Shown piece after piece: positions 17,071-24,866 of a stretch of DNA of 62,153 nt. Origin of the DNA: an uncultured Clostridia bacterium (GTDB lineage Bacteria; Bacillota; Clostridia; Oscillospirales; Acutalibacteraceae); NCBI GenBank assembly GCA_937888485.1, contig CALAQQ010000144.1, positions 1-62,153 of the forward strand, read 5' to 3'. Position 1 is the stretch's first letter. Each line of letters opens with the position of its first letter. The translations under genes and the position numbers were made by a program. The notes beneath the pieces were generated by a model, which did not search any database, was not told the DNA's origin, and saw nothing but the letters and a program-made list of their open reading frames with translations.

Positions 17071-17310
17071 TTACTCAACTATATAAATAACTCGTTCAAA
17101 CTCCGCCTTATCGCCCTTGCGGAGTTTTTTTCCTCTCTGGGTACAGATTTCTCCGTTAACCCATACCTCGCCTTCCTGAATAACGATTTTTGCATGACCG
17201 CCCGTCTGAACGGCATCGCACATTTTCAGAAATGCATCAAGTCTTATAAAATCGGTATCAATTTTTTTCGATACCTGTTTTTTTTCAACGATTCTCGCTT
17301 TAATTTTCAT
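17071..17310 (-). CDS. yaaA: S4-domain RNA-binding protein (YaaA/RlbA type)
   Basis: 79 residues, essentially one S4 domain: FIRLDAFLKMCDAVQTGGHAKIVIQEGEVWVNGE followed by TQRGKKLRKGD. The small S4 protein between dnaN and recF is conserved in Firmicutes and has been linked to ribosome assembly. It overlaps the dnaN 3' end by 11 bases, so translation is probably coupled. Confidence 0.9.
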   Translation of the reverse strand: MKIKARIVEKKQVSKKIDTDFIRLDAFLKMCDAVQTGGHAKIVIQEGEVWVNGEICTQRGKKLRKGDKAEFERVIYIVE

Positions 17311-18409
17311 TTTTCAGCCTCACAGGAAGAATAAGGAAGATAAAATCATCGCCCTCGTTGGGTACAATAAGAATGGGTGCAATTGCGCCGTTGAGCATGA
17401 TTCTGACTTCGTCACTGTCGCAGGCACGCAAAGCATCAAGCATATACTTATTATTAAAGCCGATTGTGCAAGCTTCGCCCTCGATATTCGCCATAAGCTT
17501 GTCGTTGGCTGTACCGAGTGAAGTAATGCTTGACATCTTAATCATATTTTCATCAAAAACGCACTTGATGGGGCTCTTGATTTTTTCGGTAATAATAAGC
17601 GAAGTTCTGTCAATGCTTTCAACAAAGCTTCTTGTGTTGACACGGATAACGGTCTTTGTTGAAGAAGGAATTGCCGCTTTATAGTTGAGGAATTCACCGT
17701 CAAGAAGGCGTGAAATAATGTTATAGCCGCCAACCTCAAAAATAATGTGGCGTTTTCCGACTCCAAGAGTTACCGGTGCATCATCGTCATTCATGAGTTT
17801 AACAACTTCGGAAAGTGTCTTTGCGGGAACAACGAAAGAAAGAACTTCACCGCTGTAATTGATTTTTTCATTTCTGATTGCAAGACGGACACCATCAACT
17901 GCAATAAGTCTGATATGATTTTCTTCAATCTCAAACTTAATACCGGTATGAACGATTTTACTGTCTTTTACTGCGGCGGAAAAGATAGTTTTTCTTACCA
18001 TATCTTTCAGAATACCCTGGTGCATCGAGATAGGATAACCGCCCGAAACAGAAGGAAGGTCGGGATATTCTTCTGCAGAAATACCGATAAGGGTTGATTC
18101 GAAATCGCCGCATGAAATTGCAGCAATATTTCTCTTATCGCTGAAAATGCTTACTGTTTCTTCGGGAAGCTTTCTGAGAGTTTCACTGAGCATATGCGCA
18201 TTGAGAACAAGCTTACCTGCTTCCTCGATTTTTGCGGGAATGGAAGTTGTTATTCCCATTTCAAGGTCATAGCCTGTAAGTGTAAGCGTTCCGTTTTCGG
18301 CAACCATAAGAATACCCTCAATTGCGGGTATTGCCGTTTTGGTTGAAGCCGCTCTCTGAACATTCTGGCAAGCCTCACAAAGTTCAGCCGTACTGCAGAT
18401 TATTTTCAT
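17300..18409 (-). CDS. dnaN: DNA polymerase III beta subunit (sliding clamp)
   Basis: 369 residues with the three-fold repeated clamp fold; N-terminus MKIICSTAELCEACQNVQRAAS and C-terminus ending in a hydrophobic FIFLILPVRL strand. It is the first gene left of the predicted origin, with AGGAGGA before its start. In most Firmicutes dnaA lies immediately upstream of dnaN; here the upstream gene beyond the origin is recR. Confidence 0.97.
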   Translation of the reverse strand: MKIICSTAELCEACQNVQRAASTKTAIPAIEGILMVAENGTLTLTGYDLEMGITTSIPAKIEEAGKLVLNAHMLSETLRKLPEETVSIFSDKRNIAAISCGDFESTLIGISAEEYPDLPSVSGGYPISMHQGILKDMVRKTIFSAAVKDSKIVHTGIKFEIEENHIRLIAVDGVRLAIRNEKINYSGEVLSFVVPAKTLSEVVKLMNDDDAPVTLGVGKRHIIFEVGGYNIISRLLDGEFLNYKAAIPSSTKTVIRVNTRSFVESIDRTSLIITEKIKSPIKCVFDENMIKMSSITSLGTANDKLMANIEGEACTIGFNNKYMLDALRACDSDEVRIMLNGAIAPILIVPNEGDDFIFLILPVRLKNEN

Positions 18410-18450
18410 AATAAATATCCTCCTTGGATAAGTAATCGCTGATAAAAAAG

Positions 18451-18721
18451 TTATCCACGCACTTATGGAAAACTCTGACTTCAGAATTAAAAATCAATCA
18501 GTTTTACAATAAATATAAATATTATAATATATATATTTATAGTAGTAGTAGTAGGGAGCGTGGAAATGTGGTGTAACTCACCGAAGCCTTAAAATACAAA
18601 GGATTTTTGTAAAAAATTATCAACATCGCAATGTGGATAATTCAGGGTTATTCACTTCCCTTTTTCTGCCATTGTGAAGATGTGGAAAACCCTGTGTGGA
18701 AAAGTATAAAAAAGTGGAAAA
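18451..18721. other. oriC: Predicted chromosomal replication origin (oriC) with basal unwinding system
   Basis: Read along the minus strand toward dnaN, the parts are in the order known from Bacillus. First a DnaA-box cluster: TTTTCCACT 18713-18721, TTTTCCACA 18695-18703 and 18681-18689, and perfect TTATCCACA 18632-18640; plus-strand TTATTCACT 18648-18656 and TTATCAACA 18617-18625. Then a weak box and GC patch (18555-18566), five TAG DnaA-trios (18540-18554), a nearly pure A/T tract (about 18505-18539), and TTATCCACG (18451-18459) beside dnaN. The 446-base gap 18410-18855 holds no gene. Functional use is inferred. Confidence 0.88.
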
Positions 18722-18737
18722 CTTTTCAAGAGAAAAA

Positions 18738-18850
18738 TGAATAGTTAATAGTGAAGAGTTAAGGATAGGCTTCGCATATGACCATTAAAATCGGGTGTGG
18801 GCAACGCCCACCTTTAACTTTTTACTCTTCACCTTTCACTTTTCACTTAC
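18738..18850. repeat. Imperfect inverted-repeat element between oriC and recR
   Basis: GAATAGTTAATAGTGAAGAG on the left is roughly complementary to CTTTTTACTCTTCACCTTTC on the right, around a perfect GTGGGC-AAC-GCCCAC hairpin (18797-18811). Such TTAATAGTGAAGAG-type elements are common between clostridial genes. No coding potential. Confidence 0.5.
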
Positions 18851-18855
18851 AATTT

Positions 18856-19455
18856 TCAAAGCTCTTTTCTGCCTTCAAGAGCACGGATAAGAGTGAATTC
18901 GTCGGCATATTCGAGGTCTGCACCGACAGGTACACCGTAAGCAAGACGGCTTACATTGACACCGAGGGGTTTAATAAGCCTTGAAATATACATCGATGTT
19001 GCTTCACCCTCAACGGTGGGGTTTGTTGCCATGATGACTTCCTTGACGGTATTGTCACCGAGTCGGAGAAGAAGCTCCTTTATGCAGATATCTTCGGGAT
19101 TTATATCGTTCATGGGTGATATAACACCGTGAAGAACATGATATAATCCGTTAAATTCATGGGTGCGCTCAATTGCGATAACATCTCTCGGGTCTTCAAC
19201 AACGCAGATTGTTGATTTATCCCTTGTCGGAGATGTGCAGATATGACACACCTCGCCGTCTGTCAGATTACAGCAGACGGTGCATTTTTTTATTGATGAA
19301 CGTGCATCTGTAATTGCATCAGTGAATTTTTTTGCCTGTTCGTCGGTCATATTGAGCATATGAAAAGCAAGACGCTGTGCACTTTTTTTGCCAACCGACG
19401 GTAATCGGGCAAACTGCTCGATAAGTCTTTCTAAAGACGGTGTAAATCCGCTCAT
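18856..19455 (-). CDS. recR: Recombination mediator RecR
   Basis: 199 residues, the family's usual length. N-terminal helix-hairpin-helix (ARLPSVGKKSAQRLAFHM), C4 zinc finger CTVCCNLTDGEVCHIC near residues 57-72, and a Toprim domain with CVVEDPRDVIAIE. Its ATG overlaps the ybaB stop by one base (TGATG). The dnaX-ybaB-recR operon is standard; what is unusual is its position directly at the origin, where dnaA would be expected. Confidence 0.97.
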   Translation of the reverse strand: MSGFTPSLERLIEQFARLPSVGKKSAQRLAFHMLNMTDEQAKKFTDAITDARSSIKKCTVCCNLTDGEVCHICTSPTRDKSTICVVEDPRDVIAIERTHEFNGLYHVLHGVISPMNDINPEDICIKELLLRLGDNTVKEVIMATNPTVEGEATSMYISRLIKPLGVNVSRLAYGVPVGADLEYADEFTLIRALEGRKEL

Positions 19456-19787
19456 CAGAAAAGTCCGGGGATTGAAAGTCCGCCCTTAGCTTTTTCCATA
19501 CCCTGCTCCATAGCGTCGTTTGCCTTGCGGATGCTTTCGTTGAATGCGGAAATGATAAGGTCCTGAAGCATTTCGATGTCTTCGGGGTCAACAACTTCGG
19601 GCTTAAGGTTGATTGCGGTAACTTCGTGAGCACCGTTTACGATAACCTCAACTGCTCCTCCGCCGACTGTTGAAGAAAATTCGGTAGCTTCAACTTCCTG
19701 CTGGATTTTTGTCATATTTTCCTGCATTTCCTGGATTTTTTTCATCATATTGCCACCCTGAGGTGCGCCGGGAATTCTTGCTTTCAT
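19455..19787 (-). CDS. ybaB: YbaB/EbfC nucleoid-associated protein
   Basis: 110 residues with the family look: a glycine-rich start (GAPQGGNMMKKIQEMQENMTKIQQEVE), the TVGGGAVEVIVNGAHEVTAINLKPEVVDPEDIEMLQDLI core, and a short tail. Binds DNA as a dimer. It lies between dnaX (13-base gap) and recR (one-base overlap). Confidence 0.96.
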   Translation of the reverse strand: MKARIPGAPQGGNMMKKIQEMQENMTKIQQEVEATEFSSTVGGGAVEVIVNGAHEVTAINLKPEVVDPEDIEMLQDLIISAFNESIRKANDAMEQGMEKAKGGLSIPGLF

Positions 19788-19800
19788 AATTATTCTCCAA

Positions 19801-21405
19801 TCAATTATTATTGAATTTGTTTATTTTGTTTTTTAAATCCTCAAGAGGACTTTTTTCTGCCTTCGCCTTTTCGGGAGATGAAACTCCGATTTTCATTTTT
19901 CTGCCGAGAACTTCATAAACTGCTCTTGCGAGGTCTTTTGAATGGGTATCGGAACAGATAAAATCAAAAAGTGTCGGATTTTCGGACATTATGATAACTC
20001 TGCCGTTTTTAATCACTGCCGTTGTATTTGCCATAATTCCGAAAAGCGGAATATCATAAAGCTTAATTTTATCGAGAACATCCGCCCAGTTAACAAACGG
20101 TCCGTCGGGAATTTCGGCTTGTTCCGCAGGAGGAGAAGGAAGCGGAGGAGGATCGAGAGCGTTTTCGGGTTCTTTATCCTCGGGTTCGGATTCTTTCTTT
20201 ACGGGTTCGGGTTTCGGTTCGGGAGCCTTGGCAGGTGCAACCGCCGGTTTAACTCCGTTTGAAAGTATTTCTTCAAGCTTTGAAATACGTTCTTCGAGTC
20301 CTTCGGGTATAGAACCGCCTGTCGGTGACGGAGCACACATTTTTATAACTGCCGATTCAAGCTGAATTTTTTTGTTGACGGCATTTTTTATGTTTCTGGC
20401 GGTCTGTTCAAGAATTTCGATGCAGTCGAGAATTTTTGAAAGTTTAAGAGTCTTTGCTCTGTCTTTTAAATTCTGAAGCTCGTCCTTTGAGCAGACAATA
20501 AGTCCTTCGCATTCGGAAACGGTTTTTGCGACCATGAGATTTCTGAAATGAAGGGTCAGCTCTGTGCAAAGGCTGTCGATATCACAGCTTTCGCTGTGAA
20601 GCTTTGAAACAAGCTTCAATGAGCTTGTGAAATCGCCGTTTGCAACATATTCCGAGAATGAGAAAAGATGTATTGTGCCCGCAATTCCTGCGGCATCGCT
20701 GACTGCGTTTTCGTCGATATCCGTTCCCATTGCAAAACAGCGGTCAAGCAGAGAAAGTGCATCGCGCATTCCTCCATCTGCAATTCTTGCAATAAGATTT
20801 GCGGCATTTTCGGTGAGATTTACATTCTCTTTTTCCGCAACGTAGAGAAGTCTTGAGGTTATATCCTCGGGAGCAATTCTCTTGAAATCGAAACGCTGAC
20901 ATCTCGAAAGAATGGTTGACGGCAGCTTATGGATTTCGGTTGTTGCGAGAATAAAAATAACATGTGAGGGCGGTTCTTCAAGAGTTTTAAGAAGAGCATT
21001 GAATGCGCCGATTGAGAGCATGTGAACTTCGTCTATGATATAGACTCTGTACTTTGCGTTAACGGGAGTAAAGTTCGCTTCTTCACGCAGATCTCGGATA
21101 TTGTCAACACCATTATTGCTTGCGGCGTCGATTTCGATAACATCGAGAATTGAGCCGTTATCTATTCCGCGGCAGATTTCGCATTCGTTGCAGGGATTTC
21201 CGTCAATCGGAGAAAGACAGTTAACCGCTTTTGAAAGGATTTTTGCACAGGTTGTTTTACCCGTACCTCTTGAACCTGTGAAAAGATAGGCATGAGAAAT
21301 TCTTCCGCTGCAAAGCTGATTCTGCAACGTTTTCGTTACATGAGGCTGACCGTATACGTCATTGAAATTCTGCGGTCTCCATTTTCTGTATAACGCCTGA
21401 TACAT
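19801..21405 (-). CDS. dnaX: DNA polymerase III subunits gamma/tau
   Basis: Clamp-loader ATPase. 534 residues: AAA+ Walker A GSRGTGKTT near 44-52, zinc-binding cysteines (CLSPIDGNPCNECEIC) near 64-79, Walker B IIDEVH, sensor ATTEIHKLPSTILSRCQ, then a proline- and glutamate-rich linker (about 395-430) and a C-terminal tau-type domain. AAAGGAG precedes the start. The SRP RNA gene lies just upstream on the same strand, as in Bacillus and Clostridium. Confidence 0.97.
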   Translation of the reverse strand: MYQALYRKWRPQNFNDVYGQPHVTKTLQNQLCSGRISHAYLFTGSRGTGKTTCAKILSKAVNCLSPIDGNPCNECEICRGIDNGSILDVIEIDAASNNGVDNIRDLREEANFTPVNAKYRVYIIDEVHMLSIGAFNALLKTLEEPPSHVIFILATTEIHKLPSTILSRCQRFDFKRIAPEDITSRLLYVAEKENVNLTENAANLIARIADGGMRDALSLLDRCFAMGTDIDENAVSDAAGIAGTIHLFSFSEYVANGDFTSSLKLVSKLHSESCDIDSLCTELTLHFRNLMVAKTVSECEGLIVCSKDELQNLKDRAKTLKLSKILDCIEILEQTARNIKNAVNKKIQLESAVIKMCAPSPTGGSIPEGLEERISKLEEILSNGVKPAVAPAKAPEPKPEPVKKESEPEDKEPENALDPPPLPSPPAEQAEIPDGPFVNWADVLDKIKLYDIPLFGIMANTTAVIKNGRVIIMSENPTLFDFICSDTHSKDLARAVYEVLGRKMKIGVSSPEKAKAEKSPLEDLKNKINKFNNN

Positions 21406-21440
21406 CTTTTCACTCCTTTGTCAATTTGCGATATAAAAAA

Positions 21441-21578
21441 GCATTTCCTTAGTCATATGGCGGCAGGCAGACTGTGGCGCACAAAACTGTCCGCTTAATG
21501 CTGCTCGGTTCACCCGCCTGACATGGTTCACGGTGTCCTGTCGCACAGGACCCACACGCCACATGACTAAAGAAATGC
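21441..21578 (-). ncRNA. ffs: Signal recognition particle RNA (small bacterial type)
   Basis: Read on the minus strand, GCATTTCTTTAGTCAT (from 21578) pairs with ATGACTAAGGAAATGC (ending 21441), a 16-bp closing stem with one wobble. The next bases are TTTTTT, so the stem also serves as terminator. The interior has the SRP S-domain core: GUCAGG on one side and AGCAGC on the other, around a short CGG/CCG stem with a GUGA-type loop instead of the usual GGAA. The position directly before dnaX is conserved in Firmicutes. About 138 nt long. Confidence 0.87.
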
Positions 21579-21736
21579 CTTGCCTATTCAGATACTTTAT
21601 TATTATATATTATATTTAAAATAATATCAAGAGGAAATTTTATTTTTTACGGAGTTATTTTTATTTTTTCGGATTATATTGCGCACACAATAACATCATA
21701 GTGAATAGATTGGTAATAAAAACGGTTGGGGGTCTT

Positions 21737-22831
21737 ATGATGAATCAGGGATATTTTTTGGGTTCAAGCGGTAAAAACGGCTTTTTTTCATGTTTTTCAC
21801 AGCTTATGCCGAAAATTGACGGTCAATATACATTTATAATAAAAGGAGGTCCGGGAACGGGAAAATCCTCCATGATGAAAAAAATTGCATCGGAAATTGA
21901 GGACATGGATATTGAATGCGAAAAAATATTTTGTTCGTCAGATCCCTCATCTCTTGACGGAGTTATTATTCCGTCGCTTCGGGTCAGCATTGCAGACGGC
22001 ACTTCTCCTCACACAATCGACCCCGATTATCCGGGCGCAACGGGAGAGATAGTCAATCTCGGTGACTGCTGGGATAAAAAATATCTTTTTGATAACAAAG
22101 AAAAAATAATCGCGCTTACCGATAAAAACAAAGCCTGCCACCAGAGGAGCAGACGGTTTATCGAATCGGCGTTTTCAATTTTCGGTGACGGTGAAAAAAT
22201 CTGCCGTAACTGTCTTGATAACGGCAGAGTAATCCGCTATGCATCGAGGCTTGCAAAACGGCATTTCAGAAAACCCGACGGCAGAATCGGTCTTGAAAAA
22301 ATAAGGCTTCTTGATGCCGTAACTCCGAAAGGATATATTTTTCTTGCAGATACCGTCAATGAGCTGTGCGACATAAAAATTGTTTTTGATGACAGCTTCG
22401 GAGTTGCTTCGGCCGTTATTATTGACAGACTGCGCACCTATGCCCTTGCAAGCGGATATTCCGTTATTTCGAGTCCGTCTGTCTGCAGGGAGGGTGAAAT
22501 CCGTCATATTATCATCAAAGAACTGTCGCTCGGATTTTTTACAGCCGATAAACTTTGCGATTTGGGGATTGATGCAACGAGAACGGTTTCACTCCGCCGT
22601 TTTTATTCTTCCGATGAATTGGTGTCGCACCGTGCAAGGCTTTCGTTTTCCGTAAAAGCATCAAAAGAGCTTCTGCATGAGGCTGTCTGTGCACTGAGAA
22701 TTGCAAAAGATATCCATGACGACCTCGAAGCGGTTTATATTGAGGCGATGGATTTTGAAAAAATTGAGAAAATAACAAAAGCCCTGACGAAAAGAATCCG
22801 TCAGAGCGATTGGTATCCCGATGAGATATAA
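21737..22831 (+). CDS. P-loop ATPase of the PRK06851 type, function unknown
   Basis: 364 residues from ATG 21737 (a GTG twelve codons upstream is also in frame; the GGGGGT just before 21737 decides). Walker A GGPGTGKSS at residues 37-45, followed by a conserved FCSSDPSSLDGVIIPSLRVSIADGTSPHTIDPDYPGATGEIVNLGDCWD block that I recognise from an uncharacterised clostridial and bacillar ATPase family often seen in spore-formers. The biological role of the family is not established. It stands alone, convergent with maf. Confidence 0.75.
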   Translation: MMNQGYFLGSSGKNGFFSCFSQLMPKIDGQYTFIIKGGPGTGKSSMMKKIASEIEDMDIECEKIFCSSDPSSLDGVIIPSLRVSIADGTSPHTIDPDYPGATGEIVNLGDCWDKKYLFDNKEKIIALTDKNKACHQRSRRFIESAFSIFGDGEKICRNCLDNGRVIRYASRLAKRHFRKPDGRIGLEKIRLLDAVTPKGYIFLADTVNELCDIKIVFDDSFGVASAVIIDRLRTYALASGYSVISSPSVCREGEIRHIIIKELSLGFFTADKLCDLGIDATRTVSLRRFYSSDELVSHRARLSFSVKASKELLHEAVCALRIAKDIHDDLEAVYIEAMDFEKIEKITKALTKRIRQSDWYPDEI

Positions 22832-22837
22832 ATCAGA

Positions 22838-23383
22838 CTATATTCTTCTGCAAACCTCAGCAACGGGCAGACCGACGATGTTGAAATAATCGCCTTCAAT
22901 TCTTTCGACAAGTCTGCAGCCGAGACCCTGTATTCCGTATGCGCCCGCTTTATCCATGGGTTCTTTTGTTGCGACATAAGCGGAAATTTCGTCATCGGTC
23001 AGATCGTAGAATTTAACCTTGCTTATCTGAGCAAAAGAATTGTTTTTTCCGTTTTCGATAATGCAGACTCCCGTTATAACCTCGTGTTCGATGCCCGAAA
23101 GCATTCGGAGCATTGATTTTGCATCGGCTTCATCCTTGGGTTTTCCGAGAATCTTACCGTTTGCAACAACAATTGTATCTGCGCCGATAACAACGCAATC
23201 GGCAAAATCTTCCGCAACGGCGGCGGCTTTTTTGGCTGCCGTCATTTTTGCGGCTTCGGCAGGGGGAGTGCCCTCGGGAATTGTTTCGTCAACCTCTTTG
23301 ACGTGAATTTCAAACTCCACGCCTGCGGTTGTGAGAAGCTCTTTTCTTCTCGGTGACGATGAAGCAAGAATTATTTTTTTCAT
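22838..23383 (-). CDS. maf: Maf-family nucleoside triphosphate pyrophosphatase
   Basis: 181 residues. Maf signature at the N-terminus (ILASSSPRRKELL), then VVIGADTIVVANGKILGKPKD and the AYGIQGLGCRLVERIEGDYFNIVGLPV block. Enzymes with these residues hydrolyse dTTP/UTP and modified pyrimidine nucleotides and, in Bacillus, influence septation. The gene overlaps the upstream Nudix gene by four bases, forming a two-gene nucleotide-sanitation operon. Confidence 0.93.
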   Translation of the reverse strand: MKKIILASSSPRRKELLTTAGVEFEIHVKEVDETIPEGTPPAEAAKMTAAKKAAAVAEDFADCVVIGADTIVVANGKILGKPKDEADAKSMLRMLSGIEHEVITGVCIIENGKNNSFAQISKVKFYDLTDDEISAYVATKEPMDKAGAYGIQGLGCRLVERIEGDYFNIVGLPVAEVCRRI

Positions 23384-23928
23384 TCGATTATACCTCTGCG
23401 GAGCATTTCCGCAACTCTCATAATAAGAGTCTGTGTTTTGCCGTCGGGGATTTCACCGTTTATAACCATATCAACGGCTTTACCGATTTCAATTTTCTCA
23501 ACCTCAAGAAATTCATCCTCGTCGGGATTCATGGCGGTTGACTTAAGCTGCGATGCGGCATAAAGATGAATTATTTCGCCGCAATATCCCGGTGTGGGAT
23601 AGAATTTTCCGAGGTCGTAATATTTGCCCGCAACCGTTCCCGTTTCTTCTTCAAGCTCTCTTTTGCCTGCTTCAAACGGGTCTTCGCCAAGTTCGAGCTT
23701 TCCTGCGGGAAGCTCAAGAACGGTTTCCATATAGGGATATCTGAACTGACGGACAAAAATCAGCTCTTTGTTATCCGTAATCGCTGCAACGCATACTCCG
23801 CCGTTGTGTTCAACAACTTCACGGGTGCAGGGTCTGCCGTTATGAAGTTCCGCTTTGTCACAGCGCACGTTGATAATCCTGCCTTTATATACATAATTCT
23901 TTTCAACGGTTTTTTCAAAAATTTCCAT
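23380..23928 (-). CDS. nudF: Nudix hydrolase, ADP-ribose pyrophosphatase type
   Basis: 182 residues with the Nudix box (A)GKLELGEDPFEAGKRELEEETG at about residues 75-96, supplying the Mg-binding glutamates, and the proline/tyrosine FYPTPGYCGE 15-odd residues later that is typical of ADP-ribose pyrophosphatases (NudF/YqkG). Substrate is therefore probably ADP-ribose; inferred from the family pattern. Overlaps maf by four bases. Confidence 0.87.
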   Translation of the reverse strand: MEIFEKTVEKNYVYKGRIINVRCDKAELHNGRPCTREVVEHNGGVCVAAITDNKELIFVRQFRYPYMETVLELPAGKLELGEDPFEAGKRELEEETGTVAGKYYDLGKFYPTPGYCGEIIHLYAASQLKSTAMNPDEDEFLEVEKIEIGKAVDMVINGEIPDGKTQTLIMRVAEMLRRGIIE

Positions 23929-23969
23929 ATTAATTCTCCCCGTGCATATAATTTATTGAGGTGTTACTT

Positions 23970-24866
23970 ATGAATTATATCACAAATCCTGCGATAATGA
24001 CATACGAAAATCAAAGAAAAATGATTTTTTATTTAAAAAAACAATATCCGTTCCTCGGAGTCAGCATAATCGGCAAATCGCTCTGCCAACGGGATATATT
24101 TTCGCTGACAATCGGTAAATCCCGCAATCCTCTGATTATTGCGGGTGGATTCCACGCTCAGGAATGGCTGACGACCCTCCTTGCACTGCGATTTGCAGAA
24201 ATTATTCTCTGTTCTAAAATAAACAGAAAACCGATATGGGGAATCGACCCTGCAGGCATAACACGGAGCATAATCATTGTTCCGTGCGTAAATCCCGACG
24301 GAGTTGAAATAGCTCTGAACGGCTTTGAAAGTGCAGGCAGATTTTCCGAAACCTGCAGAAAAATTGCTTCCGTTTCCGATGAAAAATGGAATGCCAACGC
24401 AAGGGGAGTTGATATCAATCATAATTTTGACGCAGGGTGGAATGAGCTTCGGAAAATTGAAACCGAAAGCGGTATTCTTGGTCCGTCTCCGAGAAGATAC
24501 GGCGGTTATGCACCCGAAAGTGAGCCCGAAACAAAATCTCTCGTTTATCTTTGCAGACTTTATTCTCCGAGAATGGCGATTGCTCTGCACAGTCAGGGAG
24601 AGGAGATTTTTTGGGAATACGGCAATAAAAAACCGCCACGGAGTGAAGAGATTGCAAAAATCTTTTCAGCCGTAAGCGGTTATAATCTGATTAAAAATTC
24701 GGGTCTTGCGTCGCACGGTGGATTCAAGGATTGGTTCATTGAGTTTTTCAATAAGCCTGCCTTCACCTTCGAAATCGGTAAGGGCGAAAATCCTTTGCCC
24801 CTCAGCGAATCGGAAGAAATATTCGGAAAATGTCTGCCGATGCTGACTCTCGGTGCAGTTCTTTAA
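23970..24866 (+). CDS. M14-family zinc carboxypeptidase-like protein
   Basis: 298 residues from ATG 23970 (GAGGTG upstream at good spacing). Zinc ligands H62-A-Q-E65 and H207 (LHSQGEE) and catalytic E268 (FTFEIGKGENPLP) match the M14 layout, with NPDG and RGVDINHNFD substrate-pocket motifs. It is near to gamma-D-glutamyl-diaminopimelate endopeptidases (YqgT/ENP1) but lacks their LysM repeats and has no signal peptide, so a cytoplasmic role in recycling wall peptides is a reasonable guess. Convergent with the next gene, four-base overlap of stops. Confidence 0.82.
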   Translation: MNYITNPAIMTYENQRKMIFYLKKQYPFLGVSIIGKSLCQRDIFSLTIGKSRNPLIIAGGFHAQEWLTTLLALRFAEIILCSKINRKPIWGIDPAGITRSIIIVPCVNPDGVEIALNGFESAGRFSETCRKIASVSDEKWNANARGVDINHNFDAGWNELRKIETESGILGPSPRRYGGYAPESEPETKSLVYLCRLYSPRMAIALHSQGEEIFWEYGNKKPPRSEEIAKIFSAVSGYNLIKNSGLASHGGFKDWFIEFFNKPAFTFEIGKGENPLPLSESEEIFGKCLPMLTLGAVL

